64,000 nucleotides of DNA. Source: Mycobacterium kubicae (GTDB lineage Bacteria; Actinomycetota; Actinomycetes; Mycobacteriales; Mycobacteriaceae). A model generated the notes under the pieces. The model had not been told where the DNA came from, searched no databases, and was given only the letters and a program-made list of their open reading frames with translations. The stretch is from assembly GCF_015689175.1 (NCBI RefSeq), contig NZ_CP065047.1, positions 2,790,001 to 2,854,000 of the forward strand. Direction: 5' to 3'. Below, piece after piece: positions 56,029-64,000 of the stretch; position 1 is the stretch's first letter; each line of letters begins with the position of its first letter. Both the position numbers and the translations under genes were made by a program.

Positions 56029-56612
56029 CACTCAACGGGTTGCGGCGGCCGATGGTTACCGCCTGTTTACCCGGTTGCTATTGCCATGGGCTGCAGCGTT
56101 GGGTTGACTCCCATCACTTCCGGTGCCACGATGGCGTCTGCATGCACCTCGCTAGGTGAGGCGTCCGCTCGGATACAGGCCACTGACCTCGAACGTCGAA
56201 AGACGCCCAGGGTCAGGACAGCTCTTCCCGGCTTAAGGGTTGAGCCCAAGTGGCTTCCGGCTTTCCAAGCCGGATACGCCGTCCGGTGCCAAAGCTCTGA
56301 CGAGAGGGGTGCGGCGTCCGGTGTTGTCCTGCCGGGCACTCATCCCTGTGTGCGCCTTGTCGGCATCCCCGTATGCCCTGGCCCCGAGGAGGTGAGAGCG
56401 AAGTGAGTCCCGGAGATAGTCCGTATCCCAGATCGACCATTTCGTTTCGATCCGATCCCGGCGCCTTCCGCGCCTTCTGACGGCACCTTCGTTACTGATC
56501 TGCACACGTCGCTGCGCCGACGTGTGTGAGAAGGTGCGTGAAAGCTGTTCCCAGGCAACGGGTTTGGGTCCCTCCCGCAACGTATTACCGCTAGCTTGAA
56601 AGAGGGGCACCG
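56029..56612. repeat. Leader repeat, copy B, with a nested hairpin
   Basis: 584 bases with no convincing gene. 56124-56480 matches copy A (52856-53229) in islands, with the same 87-base spacing between gac-tcgaac and ggatacg. Downstream is a nested inverted repeat: gcaccttc (56483-56490) pairs with gaaggtgc (56530-56537), enclosing cacacgtcg/cgacgtgtg (56503-56511 and 56518-56526, loop ctgcgc). This strong structure lies 75 bases before the next PPE start and could be a terminator for upstream transcripts or a leader element. Confidence 0.5.
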
Positions 56613-57806
56613 ATGAGCTTCGCAGTGGACTTTGCCGCATTGCCGCCCGAGATCAACTCCGCACGCATGTACACCGGAGCCGGCGCAGCTCCCATGCTGG
56701 CTGCCGCATCCGCCTGGAAGGGCCTGGCAGCCGAGTTGCGTGCCACCGCGTTGTCGTACGCATCGGTGCTGGCCGCGCTGACGAGTGAGGAGTGGTACGG
56801 CCCCGCGTCGGCGTCGATGGCCGCCGCGGCAGCCCCCTACGTCACGTGGATGAGCTCAACCGCCGTGCAAGCGGAGCAAACGGCCATCCAAGCCGAGGCC
56901 GCGGTCGGTGCGTACGACGCCGCGTTCGCCGCGACGGTCCCACCGCCGGTGATCGCGGCCAACCGGGCTCAGCTGATGACGTTGATCGCCACCAACTTCC
57001 TGGGTCAGAACACCCCCGCCATCGCGGCGACCGAAGCGCAGTACGCCGAGATGTGGGCGCAGGACGCCGCCGCCATGTACGGCTATGCCGGTTCCTCGGC
57101 AGCCGCCACCCAGCTGATCCCATTCGTCGAGCCAGCGCAAACGACAAACCCGAGCGGACTGACGGCCCAGGCCGCCGCGGTGAGTCAAGCGGCCGCAGGG
57201 GGACCGCAGAACACGCTGTCGGAGTTGATGTCGGCGGTGCCCAGCGCATTGCAGGGACTTGCTGGCACCAACGGCGCGGCGGGCCTGACCGACGTCACAA
57301 ATCTGCTGCTGACCGGCTCGGGACCAGCAGGGCTGGCGGATTTCTGGGCTCAGTGGGGGCCCAACGCGAACATCTGGAACACCATAACGTCGACCGGTAT
57401 CTTCACCCCTGGTGCCACGGTCGGCACCCTGTCCAGCCTGTTCGGTGCGACGGCGGCATCCGGCGTGGCCGGCGACGTCGCGCAAGGGGCCGCAGCCGGT
57501 GTGCAAAGCGCGGTGGCTACCCCCGTTGCCTCGACGGGGGCGGCGAGCGGCCTGGTGTCCGCCGGCGCGGGCAACGCCTCCATCATCGGCAAGCTGGCGG
57601 TTCCGCCGTCCTGGACGGCAAGCGCACCGGTGGGCCCGCTCGGCGCCCCGTTGGGAGGAACACCCATGGTCGCGCCGCCACCCGCCGTCGCGGCCGGCAT
57701 GCCGGGCGTGCCGCTGGGCACCGTGGCGAGCCAACCCTACGGTCGCGCGGTCCCGCAATACGGTGCTCGCCCGACCTTCGTCGCCAGGCCGCCTGCGGCC
57801 GGTTAA
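56613..57806 (+). CDS. PPE family protein, PPE-SVP subgroup
   Basis: A 397-residue PPE protein starting [20 protein letters not shown], preceded by aaagagggg. The PPE domain has [32 protein letters not shown] and [12 protein letters not shown]. The C-terminal part has [10 protein letters not shown] (AVP variant) and ends with [15 protein letters not shown]. It is presumed to be an ESX-5 substrate. No PE gene is adjacent. Confidence 0.92.
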   Translation: MSFAVDFAALPPEINSARMYTGAGAAPMLAAASAWKGLAAELRATALSYASVLAALTSEEWYGPASASMAAAAAPYVTWMSSTAVQAEQTAIQAEAAVGAYDAAFAATVPPPVIAANRAQLMTLIATNFLGQNTPAIAATEAQYAEMWAQDAAAMYGYAGSSAAATQLIPFVEPAQTTNPSGLTAQAAAVSQAAAGGPQNTLSELMSAVPSALQGLAGTNGAAGLTDVTNLLLTGSGPAGLADFWAQWGPNANIWNTITSTGIFTPGATVGTLSSLFGATAASGVAGDVAQGAAAGVQSAVATPVASTGAASGLVSAGAGNASIIGKLAVPPSWTASAPVGPLGAPLGGTPMVAPPPAVAAGMPGVPLGTVASQPYGRAVPQYGARPTFVARPPAAG

Positions 57807-58596
57807 CGGCCTGGCGGGCTGTGCAGAAAACGTCCAGCCAGTGAGCAGGCACATTACAGCGGCTCGCGCATACCTTCCTCCTGTTTTTTGCGTACGTTGT
57901 TCCTAACGTCAGAAGAACGAGGCATGACGGTGGAATGGCCACGCGGCGCTGTCGCTCTTGCCGCCAGCCGTCGTTTCGGGAGATCGCTATGGCAGTGACG
58001 AATGGGCAGCAACACGTCGGTACCCACCCGCACGCGAGACCGCAGCCTTGCTGCGAACCGGGTTTGCGACCTTTCGGCAAATCGGCGGCTCGGAAATTGG
58101 CGAAGTCGCTGCTGCCGCGCCAGTCCACCCCGGCCGCAGGCGGCGACGCTTGACTGCTCGACATAGCACGGTGGCGAACGAGGCTTAGCTTGCCGCGTTC
58201 GCAGACTGTGCGCCGGATCACGATTTCGCGAACCTGACACATTACCTGGCGAGCCATTCGTGCGATATGCGCGTGCATCAAAGCCAGTTCTTGCGAAAGT
58301 GTTGTTTTTAGGTTTGTCGATATGTGCCGAAAAATGCAAAGACCCGCTGCTGTCGAGGCCCTACTCGAGTTTGCTCACAGCCCGATATCTCAGTGCATGA
58401 GGTAGCGCAGTGATGGCATCGATACGCATCGTTTACGTTGCGATCACACCGCGTGAACCTGACAAAAATACGGTCAAATCGGGTGGGTGAGCACGCAATG
58501 TAGCGGATGGCGGGATTCGCAATTTCCGATTGAACATGCGGTGGTGCCGGCCAGCGATCGACGGGCCGGTTCTCGAGGGGATAAGGGGTATCGCGT
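57807..58596. other. Long intergenic region, mostly without genes
   Basis: 790 bases between two PPE genes. The only modest candidate is a 54-codon frame at 57989-58153 (MAVTNGQQHVGTHPHARPQP and on to KSAARKLAKSLLPRQ), with gggag upstream; its basic, Cys-containing product matches nothing I know. The downstream half is comparatively AT-rich (near 58290-58480) and should hold the promoter of the next PPE gene. No repeat of the copy A/B leader was seen. Confidence 0.4.
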
Positions 58597-59907
58597 ATGG
58601 ACTACGGGGCACTGCCACCTGAGATCAACTCCGGGCGCATGTACACCGGTCCAGGTGCTGGGCCGCTGCTGACCGCCGCGGCAGCGTGGGACGCGCTGGC
58701 GGGCGAATTGCATTCGACCGCAGCATCTTACGCGTCCACGATTGAAAGCCTGACCGTTGGATCGTGGCAAGGGCCGACGGCAATGGCAATGGCCGCGGCG
58801 GCCGGGCCGTATGTGTCGTGGATCTCCGCCACCGCCGGGCAGGCCGACCAGGTGGCCGCGCAGGCGAAACTTGCGGCGAGCGCGTACGAGACTGCGTTCG
58901 CGGCGACGGTACCTCCGCCGGTGATAGCGGCCAATCGCGCGCAATTGCTCGCACTGATCGCCACCAATTTCCTCGGCCAGAACACCCCGGCAATTGCGGC
59001 CACTGAAGCCCAATACCTGGAAATGTGGGCGCAAGATGCCGCCGCGATGTACGCCTATGCCGGCTCGTCGGCAACCGCGAGCGAATTGACCCCGTTTACC
59101 GAGCCGCCGCAGACAACCAGCACGTCGGGCACCGCCATGCAGGCCGCGGCGGTATCGCAGGCCACCGCCGCTCCGGCTGCCTCGGACATCACCACGCAGC
59201 TGTCCCAGTTCATCACGTCGCTGCCAACGGCACTGCAAGGCTTGGCATCCACCCTTGCTGCGTCACCGACAACAGGGTCGACGTCGTTGCTGCCGGGACT
59301 GGCCTTGCCGCAGATCGCCCAAGTGTCGTTGCCGCCCTGGCTGTCCACCAACTTGGCCAACTGGAACTCGATTTTCTCCGTCCTCACCGGGCCGTTCTCG
59401 GCGCAGGGTTTGACGTCGATCCCCGGCGGCCCCTTCCTGTCGTTCGGCCAGGTGTACTCCTACGCCCAGAATGGGCAAGGCCTGCAAGCGTTCTTCACTC
59501 CCGCACAACCGATCACCGGTGCGCTGGCGCCCATCGCTTCGTCGGTTACCCCGCATCTCACGTCCGCGGGCTCGGTGGGCGGGGCGGCCTCGGGGGCGAT
59601 GGGCCGCGCGGCGCTGGTGGGCAGTTTGTCGGTGCCACAGGGCTGGACCACAGCCGCTCCGGCCATCAGAACGGTCGCCGCGACGCTGTCGGCCAACCTC
59701 GCCGCTGCGCCGACGGCAGCACTGGCCGGCGAGTCCGGCGTCTTCGGGCAGATGGCGCTGTCGAGCCTGGCAGGTCGGGCCCTCGGCGCTGCCACCGTCG
59801 GCTCCGGAAGCGGCGGGGGCGCCGCGGCCGGCGCACTGGGCGGCGTCGTCGCGGAGGCCGACCCGGCCGCCGCCATGATCTTCGTGCTGCCGGCGCTGGA
59901 GGACTGA
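58597..59907 (+). CDS. PPE family protein, PPE-SVP subgroup with acidic end
   Basis: A 436-residue PPE protein starting [20 protein letters not shown]. The PPE domain has [32 protein letters not shown] and [12 protein letters not shown]. The SVP motif is [10 protein letters not shown]. Unlike the earlier PPE proteins it does not end in RPPAAG but in [10 protein letters not shown], a Gly-rich linker and [10 protein letters not shown]. It belongs with the protein at 62211, which also ends in a hydrophobic strand (IIVIPAD). Probable ESX-5 substrate. Confidence 0.92.
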   Translation: MDYGALPPEINSGRMYTGPGAGPLLTAAAAWDALAGELHSTAASYASTIESLTVGSWQGPTAMAMAAAAGPYVSWISATAGQADQVAAQAKLAASAYETAFAATVPPPVIAANRAQLLALIATNFLGQNTPAIAATEAQYLEMWAQDAAAMYAYAGSSATASELTPFTEPPQTTSTSGTAMQAAAVSQATAAPAASDITTQLSQFITSLPTALQGLASTLAASPTTGSTSLLPGLALPQIAQVSLPPWLSTNLANWNSIFSVLTGPFSAQGLTSIPGGPFLSFGQVYSYAQNGQGLQAFFTPAQPITGALAPIASSVTPHLTSAGSVGGAASGAMGRAALVGSLSVPQGWTTAAPAIRTVAATLSANLAAAPTAALAGESGVFGQMALSSLAGRALGAATVGSGSGGGAAAGALGGVVAEADPAAAMIFVLPALED

Positions 59908-59987
59908 CCGCTATGTACTTCACCCCGACGAACCATCTTCCGGCACAGGGGATTCCGATGTGCGGCCCAGGTAGGGGGTAGGCAGAG

Positions 59988-61397
59988 ATGTTCTATGCAG
60001 CGTTTCCACCGGAAATCAATTCCGGCCGGATGTACAGCGGTCCCGGGTCGGGGCCGATGCTGGCCGCGGCGGCCGCGTGGAACGGGCTGGCCGCGGAATT
60101 GCAATCCACAGCCGCCTCCTACTCGTCGGTCATCGCGACCTTGACCAGCGGACCGTGGGTCGGCCCGTCGGCCCTCGCGATGGCCGCAGCCGCCACACCG
60201 TACGTGTCCTGGCTGAGTGGTACCGCCGCACAGGCCGCCCAAGCGGCCAGCCAAGCAACCGCCGCGGCGGCCGCATATGAAACGGCGTTCGCCGCGCACG
60301 TGCCGCCGGAGGAGATCGCGGCCAACCGCACCCAGTTGGCGTCCCTGGTAGCCACGAACCTGTTCGGGCAGAACACCGGGGCGATTGCCGCCACGGAGGC
60401 CCAATACGGCGAGATGTGGGCGCAGGACGCCGTGGCAATGGACAGCTATGCCGGATCATCGGCGGCGGCAAGCGAGGTGACCCCGTTCACCGAGCCCCCG
60501 CCGATCGTCAATCCCGGCGGACTGGCCAACCAAGCGGTGGCTACCGGTCAGTCGGCAACCACCGCCGCCGGCACCGTCGCACAGTCGCTGGTGGCGGCCG
60601 GGGACCCGATAACGGGGTTGTCGCAGACGCTGGCGAACCTGAGCACCGACTACACCGCGACCATCAACGGACTGCTCAACAGCCTGTTCGGGCCGGCCGG
60701 GGCGTCGACCTATACAACCCTGTACAACGCGGTGAAGGTGCCGCTCGGCTTCTCGACGCAGTTCAACGACATCGGGCTCTTGATCAACTTTCCGGCATCA
60801 CAGTTCCTCAAGTTCGCCCCCAAGTCGGCCGCCGCGCTCGGTGAACTGCCCAAGGACGCGCTGGGCGCCGGCTTGGGCGCCCCGCACTGGGGCCGCGGCT
60901 GGCTGACCAGCGCGACCGCGGCAAATCCCTCAGCCAGTTTCGGGCGCGGCATGTTGGTCGGCGCGTTGACGACGCCACCGAGCTGGGCCGCGAACACCCC
61001 GGCCATCCAGACGGTGGCCGCGGCGTTGTCGGCCGCCGGCCCGGAAGCGGTGCCGGCCGCCGAACTCGGGCAGGGCAGCCTGCTCAGCTCGATGTCACTG
61101 GCGGGCATGGTCGGCAGCGCGTTGGGCGCCGGGGGTCCCAGCGTGCTGGGGCGCACCGGCGCCCGCGACCGGCTGACTCCGGTCAAAGACATGAAGGACC
61201 TCAAGTCGCCGGAGCAACTCAAGCGGCTGGTCGCCCAGATATCGGAGAAACCCGAAAGCGTCCAGCACCACACCGTCGACCAAGAGGGACTGGACAGCCT
61301 GCTCGAACAGTTGGCGAAGAAACCCGGCATCCACGCCGTGCACCTGTCAAAGGGCGACAAACCGAAAGTCGTGCCCTCGGATGCGCAGTTGGGTTAG
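59988..61397 (+). CDS. PPE family protein with charged C-terminal extension
   Basis: A 469-residue PPE protein. It starts [20 protein letters not shown], with SGPWVGPSALAM and [12 protein letters not shown] in the PPE domain. The SVP-equivalent is VGALTTPPSW, a clear deviation. After SLAGMVGSALGAGGPSVLGR, where related proteins stop, about 80 further residues follow: DRLTPVKDMKDLKSPEQLKR, ISEKPESVQHHTVDQEGLDS, LLEQLAKKPGIHAVHLSKGD. The extension is rich in Lys and Glu, probably helical and unlike the Ala/Gly-rich remainder. Function unknown. Confidence 0.9.
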   Translation: MFYAAFPPEINSGRMYSGPGSGPMLAAAAAWNGLAAELQSTAASYSSVIATLTSGPWVGPSALAMAAAATPYVSWLSGTAAQAAQAASQATAAAAAYETAFAAHVPPEEIAANRTQLASLVATNLFGQNTGAIAATEAQYGEMWAQDAVAMDSYAGSSAAASEVTPFTEPPPIVNPGGLANQAVATGQSATTAAGTVAQSLVAAGDPITGLSQTLANLSTDYTATINGLLNSLFGPAGASTYTTLYNAVKVPLGFSTQFNDIGLLINFPASQFLKFAPKSAAALGELPKDALGAGLGAPHWGRGWLTSATAANPSASFGRGMLVGALTTPPSWAANTPAIQTVAAALSAAGPEAVPAAELGQGSLLSSMSLAGMVGSALGAGGPSVLGRTGARDRLTPVKDMKDLKSPEQLKRLVAQISEKPESVQHHTVDQEGLDSLLEQLAKKPGIHAVHLSKGDKPKVVPSDAQLG

Positions 61398-61436
61398 CGA
61401 CCGGTCCGACGTTCGAGCTGAGCCAGGAAGGGTGTC

Positions 61437-61760
61437 ATGAAACTGCTGGTGGCCGTGATCGGCATCTGCACTGCGATTGGTTTGGCCGCCCCCGCATTTG
61501 GCGAGCCCGACGACGGCCCAGGGGGTGATGATGCGGGCTTTCTGGCCGCGCTGCGGTCCGCCGACATCGGGTACACCAACCCGGCACAAGCCATCGGTTC
61601 GGCCAGAGCGGTCTGCACCTGCTTGAACAACGGCGAGTCCGGCCTGGAATTGGTGCACGACGTGAAGACACGCAACCCGGCCTTCAATATGGACGCCGCG
61701 GCCGAGTTCGCCGTTATTTCAGCGAAGTACTACTGCCCGCACCAACTTTCCAAGAGCTGA
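61437..61760 (+). CDS. Secreted DUF732-type protein, copy 3
   Basis: A 107-residue exported protein: signal peptide (KLLVAVIGICTAIGLAAPAF), then FLAALRSADIGYTNPAQAIG, a Cys-x-Cys (AVCTCLNNGESG) and the final conserved Cys in KYYCPHQLSKS. It is more distant than the two copies at 41563 and 43228. It lies 39 bases downstream of the extended PPE gene with gccaggaag upstream, so it is likely to be co-transcribed with it. Confidence 0.87.
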   Translation: MKLLVAVIGICTAIGLAAPAFGEPDDGPGGDDAGFLAALRSADIGYTNPAQAIGSARAVCTCLNNGESGLELVHDVKTRNPAFNMDAAAEFAVISAKYYCPHQLSKS

Positions 61761-62210
61761 CAGCTACCGGCGCCAGTCTTTGTGGCCGGCGCCTCAAGTG
61801 GGCCGGTTTCGGTTGGCATAAATGATGGGGTCCAATGTCCGCAAAAAGCGGATGGATAAGTGTTCACACTTTGCTGGATTCCGCCTTAACCGGTCAGAAC
61901 TTTCGGCTTCCGCGACTTTGATTGCACGATTCTTTCTCACCCGTCGCCGCCCGTCCTAACGGCGTAACACCGGAAACTGGGTCGAAACACTGATGTGTTA
62001 GCGGCACGGCCGCGCCCGGCAATAACGAGAAGTGCCTGGCTGTGCTTCTTTGGTCGACGCCGACACAAGCTGCGTTTGTACACACGCGTGCAGTTATGCG
62101 GAACGCCATTGGGATATCTGTTGAGTTTTGTATGAGCTCGGCCAGGCTTGCGGCCAGAAGTGTTAACCCGAGATTACGATGGCGGCCACAAAGGGGACCG
62201 GAGGTAACTG
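61761..62210. other. Intergenic region between DUF732 and PPE genes
   Basis: 450 bases without a recognisable gene. Just after the DUF732 stop there is a ggcgcc ... ggcgcc inverted repeat (near 61769-61792) that may act as a terminator. The rest should contain the promoter for the PPE-PE-PPE unit that follows; no clear -35/-10 pair is visible to me. Confidence 0.4.
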
Positions 62211-63458
62211 ATGGACTTCGGGGCGTTACCGCCAGAGATCAACTCTGGACGAATGTATATGGGGGCGGGCTCCGGGCCGATGTTGGCCGCTGCGGCGGCC
62301 TGGGACGCGCTGGCCGCCGAATTGCATTCGAATGCGGCGTCCTATGAGTCCACGATCCAGGGGGTGACCGTCGGGTCTTGGCAGGGTCCGGCGGCGGCAT
62401 CGATGACGACTGCGGCCGCACCGTTCCTGGCATGGATGAGTACCACCGCAACCCAAGCCGAGCAGGCCGCCGCTCAGGCGAAGGCCGCCGCCGTCGCGTA
62501 CGAGACCGCCTTCGCCGCGACGGTGCCACCGCCGGTGATCGAAGCAAACCGCGCCCTGCTGATGACGCTCATCGCCACCAACATCTTCGGCCAGAACACG
62601 CCGGCGATCGCAGCCACCGAAGCGCAGTACCTGGAGATGTGGGCACAAGACGCCGCGGCGATGTACGCCTATGCCGGCTCCTCGGCGGCTGCGACGGAGG
62701 TGACACCGTTCACCGAACCACCGCAGACCACCGATCCGTCCGGGGTGGCGCGGCAGTCGGCGGCGGTGGCCGAGGCGGTCAGCGCCGCAGAGACCCAGTC
62801 ACAACTTGCGCAGCTGCTCAGCGTCATCCCGAACGCGCTGCAAAGCGTGGGTCCCGCTGCCGCCGTACCGACGGCCGCGGCGACACCGGCGGGCTCGATC
62901 ATCGAGGCCGTCTATCCCATCACGGCAGCCTTGCGGCCGTTCTTTGCCGCCGTAACCGGCGCCTACAGCCCCATCGGGGCGATCATTCTGCCTGGCGGCT
63001 GGTGGCTGCTGTCCCTGCAGCTGCTGGGCTTGGCGCAGAACGGGCCAGGTGTCGCCGAACTGCTCGGTGGCGGCAAGGCCATTGCGGGCGGGCTGGCGCC
63101 GCTACGCGGTGGTTACGTCTCCTCGGTGGCGCCCACCCCAGGGGGCGTGACGGGGTCCATGGGCGGCTCGACCCTGGTCGGTTCCCTCTCGGTGCCACAA
63201 GGTTGGGTCACCGAGGCACCGGTGATGAGGACGCTCGCGTCGGTGCTGCCGGGCACTAGCGCGGCAGCCGCCCCGTCTATCCCGGTCGGGCCGCCGGGCA
63301 CGCTGTTCGGCGAGATGGCGATGGCCAGTCTGGCCGGACGTGCATTGGCGGGCGCCAGTGTGCGCACTGTGAGCAGCACCGGGACCGGCACCACCGCCGG
63401 CGCGGTCGCCGATGACGTCGCCAGTACGGCCACCATCATCGTCATCCCGGCGGACTGA
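62211..63458 (+). CDS. PPE family protein, PPE-SVP subgroup
   Basis: A 415-residue PPE protein starting [20 protein letters not shown] with ggaggtaac upstream. The PPE domain has [32 protein letters not shown] and [12 protein letters not shown]. The SVP motif is [10 protein letters not shown]. The end is [10 protein letters not shown], a Thr/Gly linker and ATIIVIPAD, like the protein at 58597. It lies 27 bases ahead of a PE gene, the reverse of the usual PE-PPE order. Confidence 0.92.
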   Translation: MDFGALPPEINSGRMYMGAGSGPMLAAAAAWDALAAELHSNAASYESTIQGVTVGSWQGPAAASMTTAAAPFLAWMSTTATQAEQAAAQAKAAAVAYETAFAATVPPPVIEANRALLMTLIATNIFGQNTPAIAATEAQYLEMWAQDAAAMYAYAGSSAAATEVTPFTEPPQTTDPSGVARQSAAVAEAVSAAETQSQLAQLLSVIPNALQSVGPAAAVPTAAATPAGSIIEAVYPITAALRPFFAAVTGAYSPIGAIILPGGWWLLSLQLLGLAQNGPGVAELLGGGKAIAGGLAPLRGGYVSSVAPTPGGVTGSMGGSTLVGSLSVPQGWVTEAPVMRTLASVLPGTSAAAAPSIPVGPPGTLFGEMAMASLAGRALAGASVRTVSSTGTGTTAGAVADDVASTATIIVIPAD

Positions 63459-63485
63459 CACGACTTCGAAGTTGGAGGAGAACGC

Positions 63486-63785
63486 ATGTCTTTCGTGACT
63501 GCACAACCCGACGAGTTGGCGGCCGCGGCCGGCAACTTGGAAAGTATCGGCGCCTCGATGAACGCCGAGAGCGCTGCTGCCGCCGGCCCGACGACCGGGG
63601 TGATTCCCGCTGCCGCGGACGAGGTCTCGGCGCTGACGGCGGCACAGTTCACCGCGCACGCGCAGATGTACCAGGCGGTCAGCGCGCAGGCCGCGGCGAT
63701 TCACCAGATGTTCGTCCGGACTCTGGCGACCAGCGCGGGTTCGTATGCCGCCACCGAGGCCGCCAACGCGGCAGCAACCGGTTAG
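63486..63785 (+). CDS. PE family protein
   Basis: A 99-residue PE domain: [40 protein letters not shown] and the end [13 protein letters not shown] with the Y-x3-E signal. ggaggag precedes the ATG. It is 25 bases ahead of the next PPE gene, its likely partner, and 27 bases after the previous one. Confidence 0.94.
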   Translation: MSFVTAQPDELAAAAGNLESIGASMNAESAAAAGPTTGVIPAAADEVSALTAAQFTAHAQMYQAVSAQAAAIHQMFVRTLATSAGSYAATEAANAAATG

Positions 63786-63810
63786 TGCTCAGCGCGGGAA
63801 AGGTGCGGCA

Positions 63811-64000
63811 ATGAGCTTCGCGTTCCGTCCACCGGAGATCATCTCCGGTGAGATGTATACCGGTCCCGGCTCGGGACCGATGCTGGCGGCCGCCACCGCC
63901 TGGGATGCACTGGCCGCGGAACTGCAGGACACCGCGGCCTCCTACGGGTCGATAGTCGAAGGCCTGGCCAACGAGTCGTGGACCGGGCCCTCGTCGGTCG
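63811..64000 (+). CDS. PPE family protein, 5' end (cut by window edge)
   Basis: The first 63 codons of a PPE gene: [20 protein letters not shown], then [20 protein letters not shown] and [10 protein letters not shown] with the W-x-G turn. The family PPE triad is kept as 'RPPEIISGE' instead of the usual 'LPPEINSGR'. ggaaagg precedes the ATG. It is the probable partner of the PE gene just upstream. Confidence 0.88.
   Translation, partial: MSFAFRPPEIISGEMYTGPGSGPMLAAATAWDALAAELQDTAASYGSIVEGLANESWTGPSSV

Noticed and set aside
57807..58596. Possible insertion sequence or tRNA in the 790-base gap
   Set aside because: No transposase-like frame, terminal inverted repeats, target duplication or cloverleaf could be found.

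Overview
This GC-rich window comes from a slow-growing Mycobacterium. The main evidence is a complete ESX-5 type VII secretion locus (30909-52743) with PE, PPE and WXG100 genes. Supporting evidence is a mycofactocin-coupled dehydrogenase, an F420-type luciferase-like oxidoreductase, several cytochrome P450/Rieske/FadD genes and frequent GTG starts. Gene order matches what I remember of M. tuberculosis H37Rv around Rv1773c-Rv1800. The flanking genes and many PE/PPE genes differ, so this is a non-tuberculous species that I cannot name from the sequence alone.

Region 1 (1-8055): the 5' end of a P450 gene, an N-acyl-D-amino-acid-deacylase-type amidohydrolase, a small membrane protein, two TetR regulators, a Rieske oxygenase coupled to a DapB-like reductase, a small methyltransferase and a DEAD-box RNA helicase. 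Region 2 (8464-20837): a catabolic island. Nine minus-strand genes lie head to tail from 18098 to 9377: an SDR, E1-alpha and E1-beta of a 2-oxo-acid-dehydrogenase-type enzyme, a free lipoyl domain, a crotonase, an acyl-CoA synthetase, a Rieske oxygenase and a KstD-like flavoprotein. A paralogous crotonase and a CoA-transferase/ANTAR pair flank it. The set looks like a route that activates an aromatic or alicyclic acid to a CoA ester and oxidises it; the substrate is unknown.

Region 3 (20091-26314) is collinear, from memory, with Rv1773c-Rv1775 and Rv1778c-Rv1780: an IclR regulator, a bicovalent flavin oxidase, a PhlG-like hydrolase, a small conserved protein, a membrane coiled-coil protein and a conserved protein. 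The TetR/cyp144 pair of M. tuberculosis is absent. Region 4 (26432-30570) lies where M. tuberculosis has malQ. It holds an SRPBCC protein, a small membrane protein, a b-type cytochrome/molybdopterin oxidoreductase, a SnoaL-like protein and an LLM oxidoreductase.

Region 5 (30909-52743) is ESX-5: eccB5-eccC5, cyp143 and its ferredoxin, PPE25/PE18/PPE26-like genes, a cassette of two DUF732 secreted proteins around a methyltransferase, a PE19-like gene, esxM-esxN, espG5, then eccD5-mycP5-eccE5-eccA5 with overlapping ends. EccB5, C5, D5 and E5 form the membrane channel, MycP5 is the associated protease, EspG5 is the PE-PPE chaperone and EccA5 is the cytosolic AAA ATPase. Region 6 (52744-64000) is a run of seven PPE genes (the last cut by the window end), one PE gene and a third DUF732 gene, presumed ESX-5 substrates. 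It also holds repeated leader sequences and what look like PE/PPE remnants.

The most interesting items are the orphan lipoyl domain with E1-alpha/beta but no E2, the DUF732-methyltransferase-DUF732 cassette beside a 28-bp perfect hairpin, a 49-codon leader ORF whose stop overlaps the eccD5 start, eroded PE/PPE fragments, a diverged leader repeat in front of two PPE genes, and a PPE protein with a charged C-terminal extension. No rRNA, tRNA, CRISPR array, insertion sequence or phage gene was seen.
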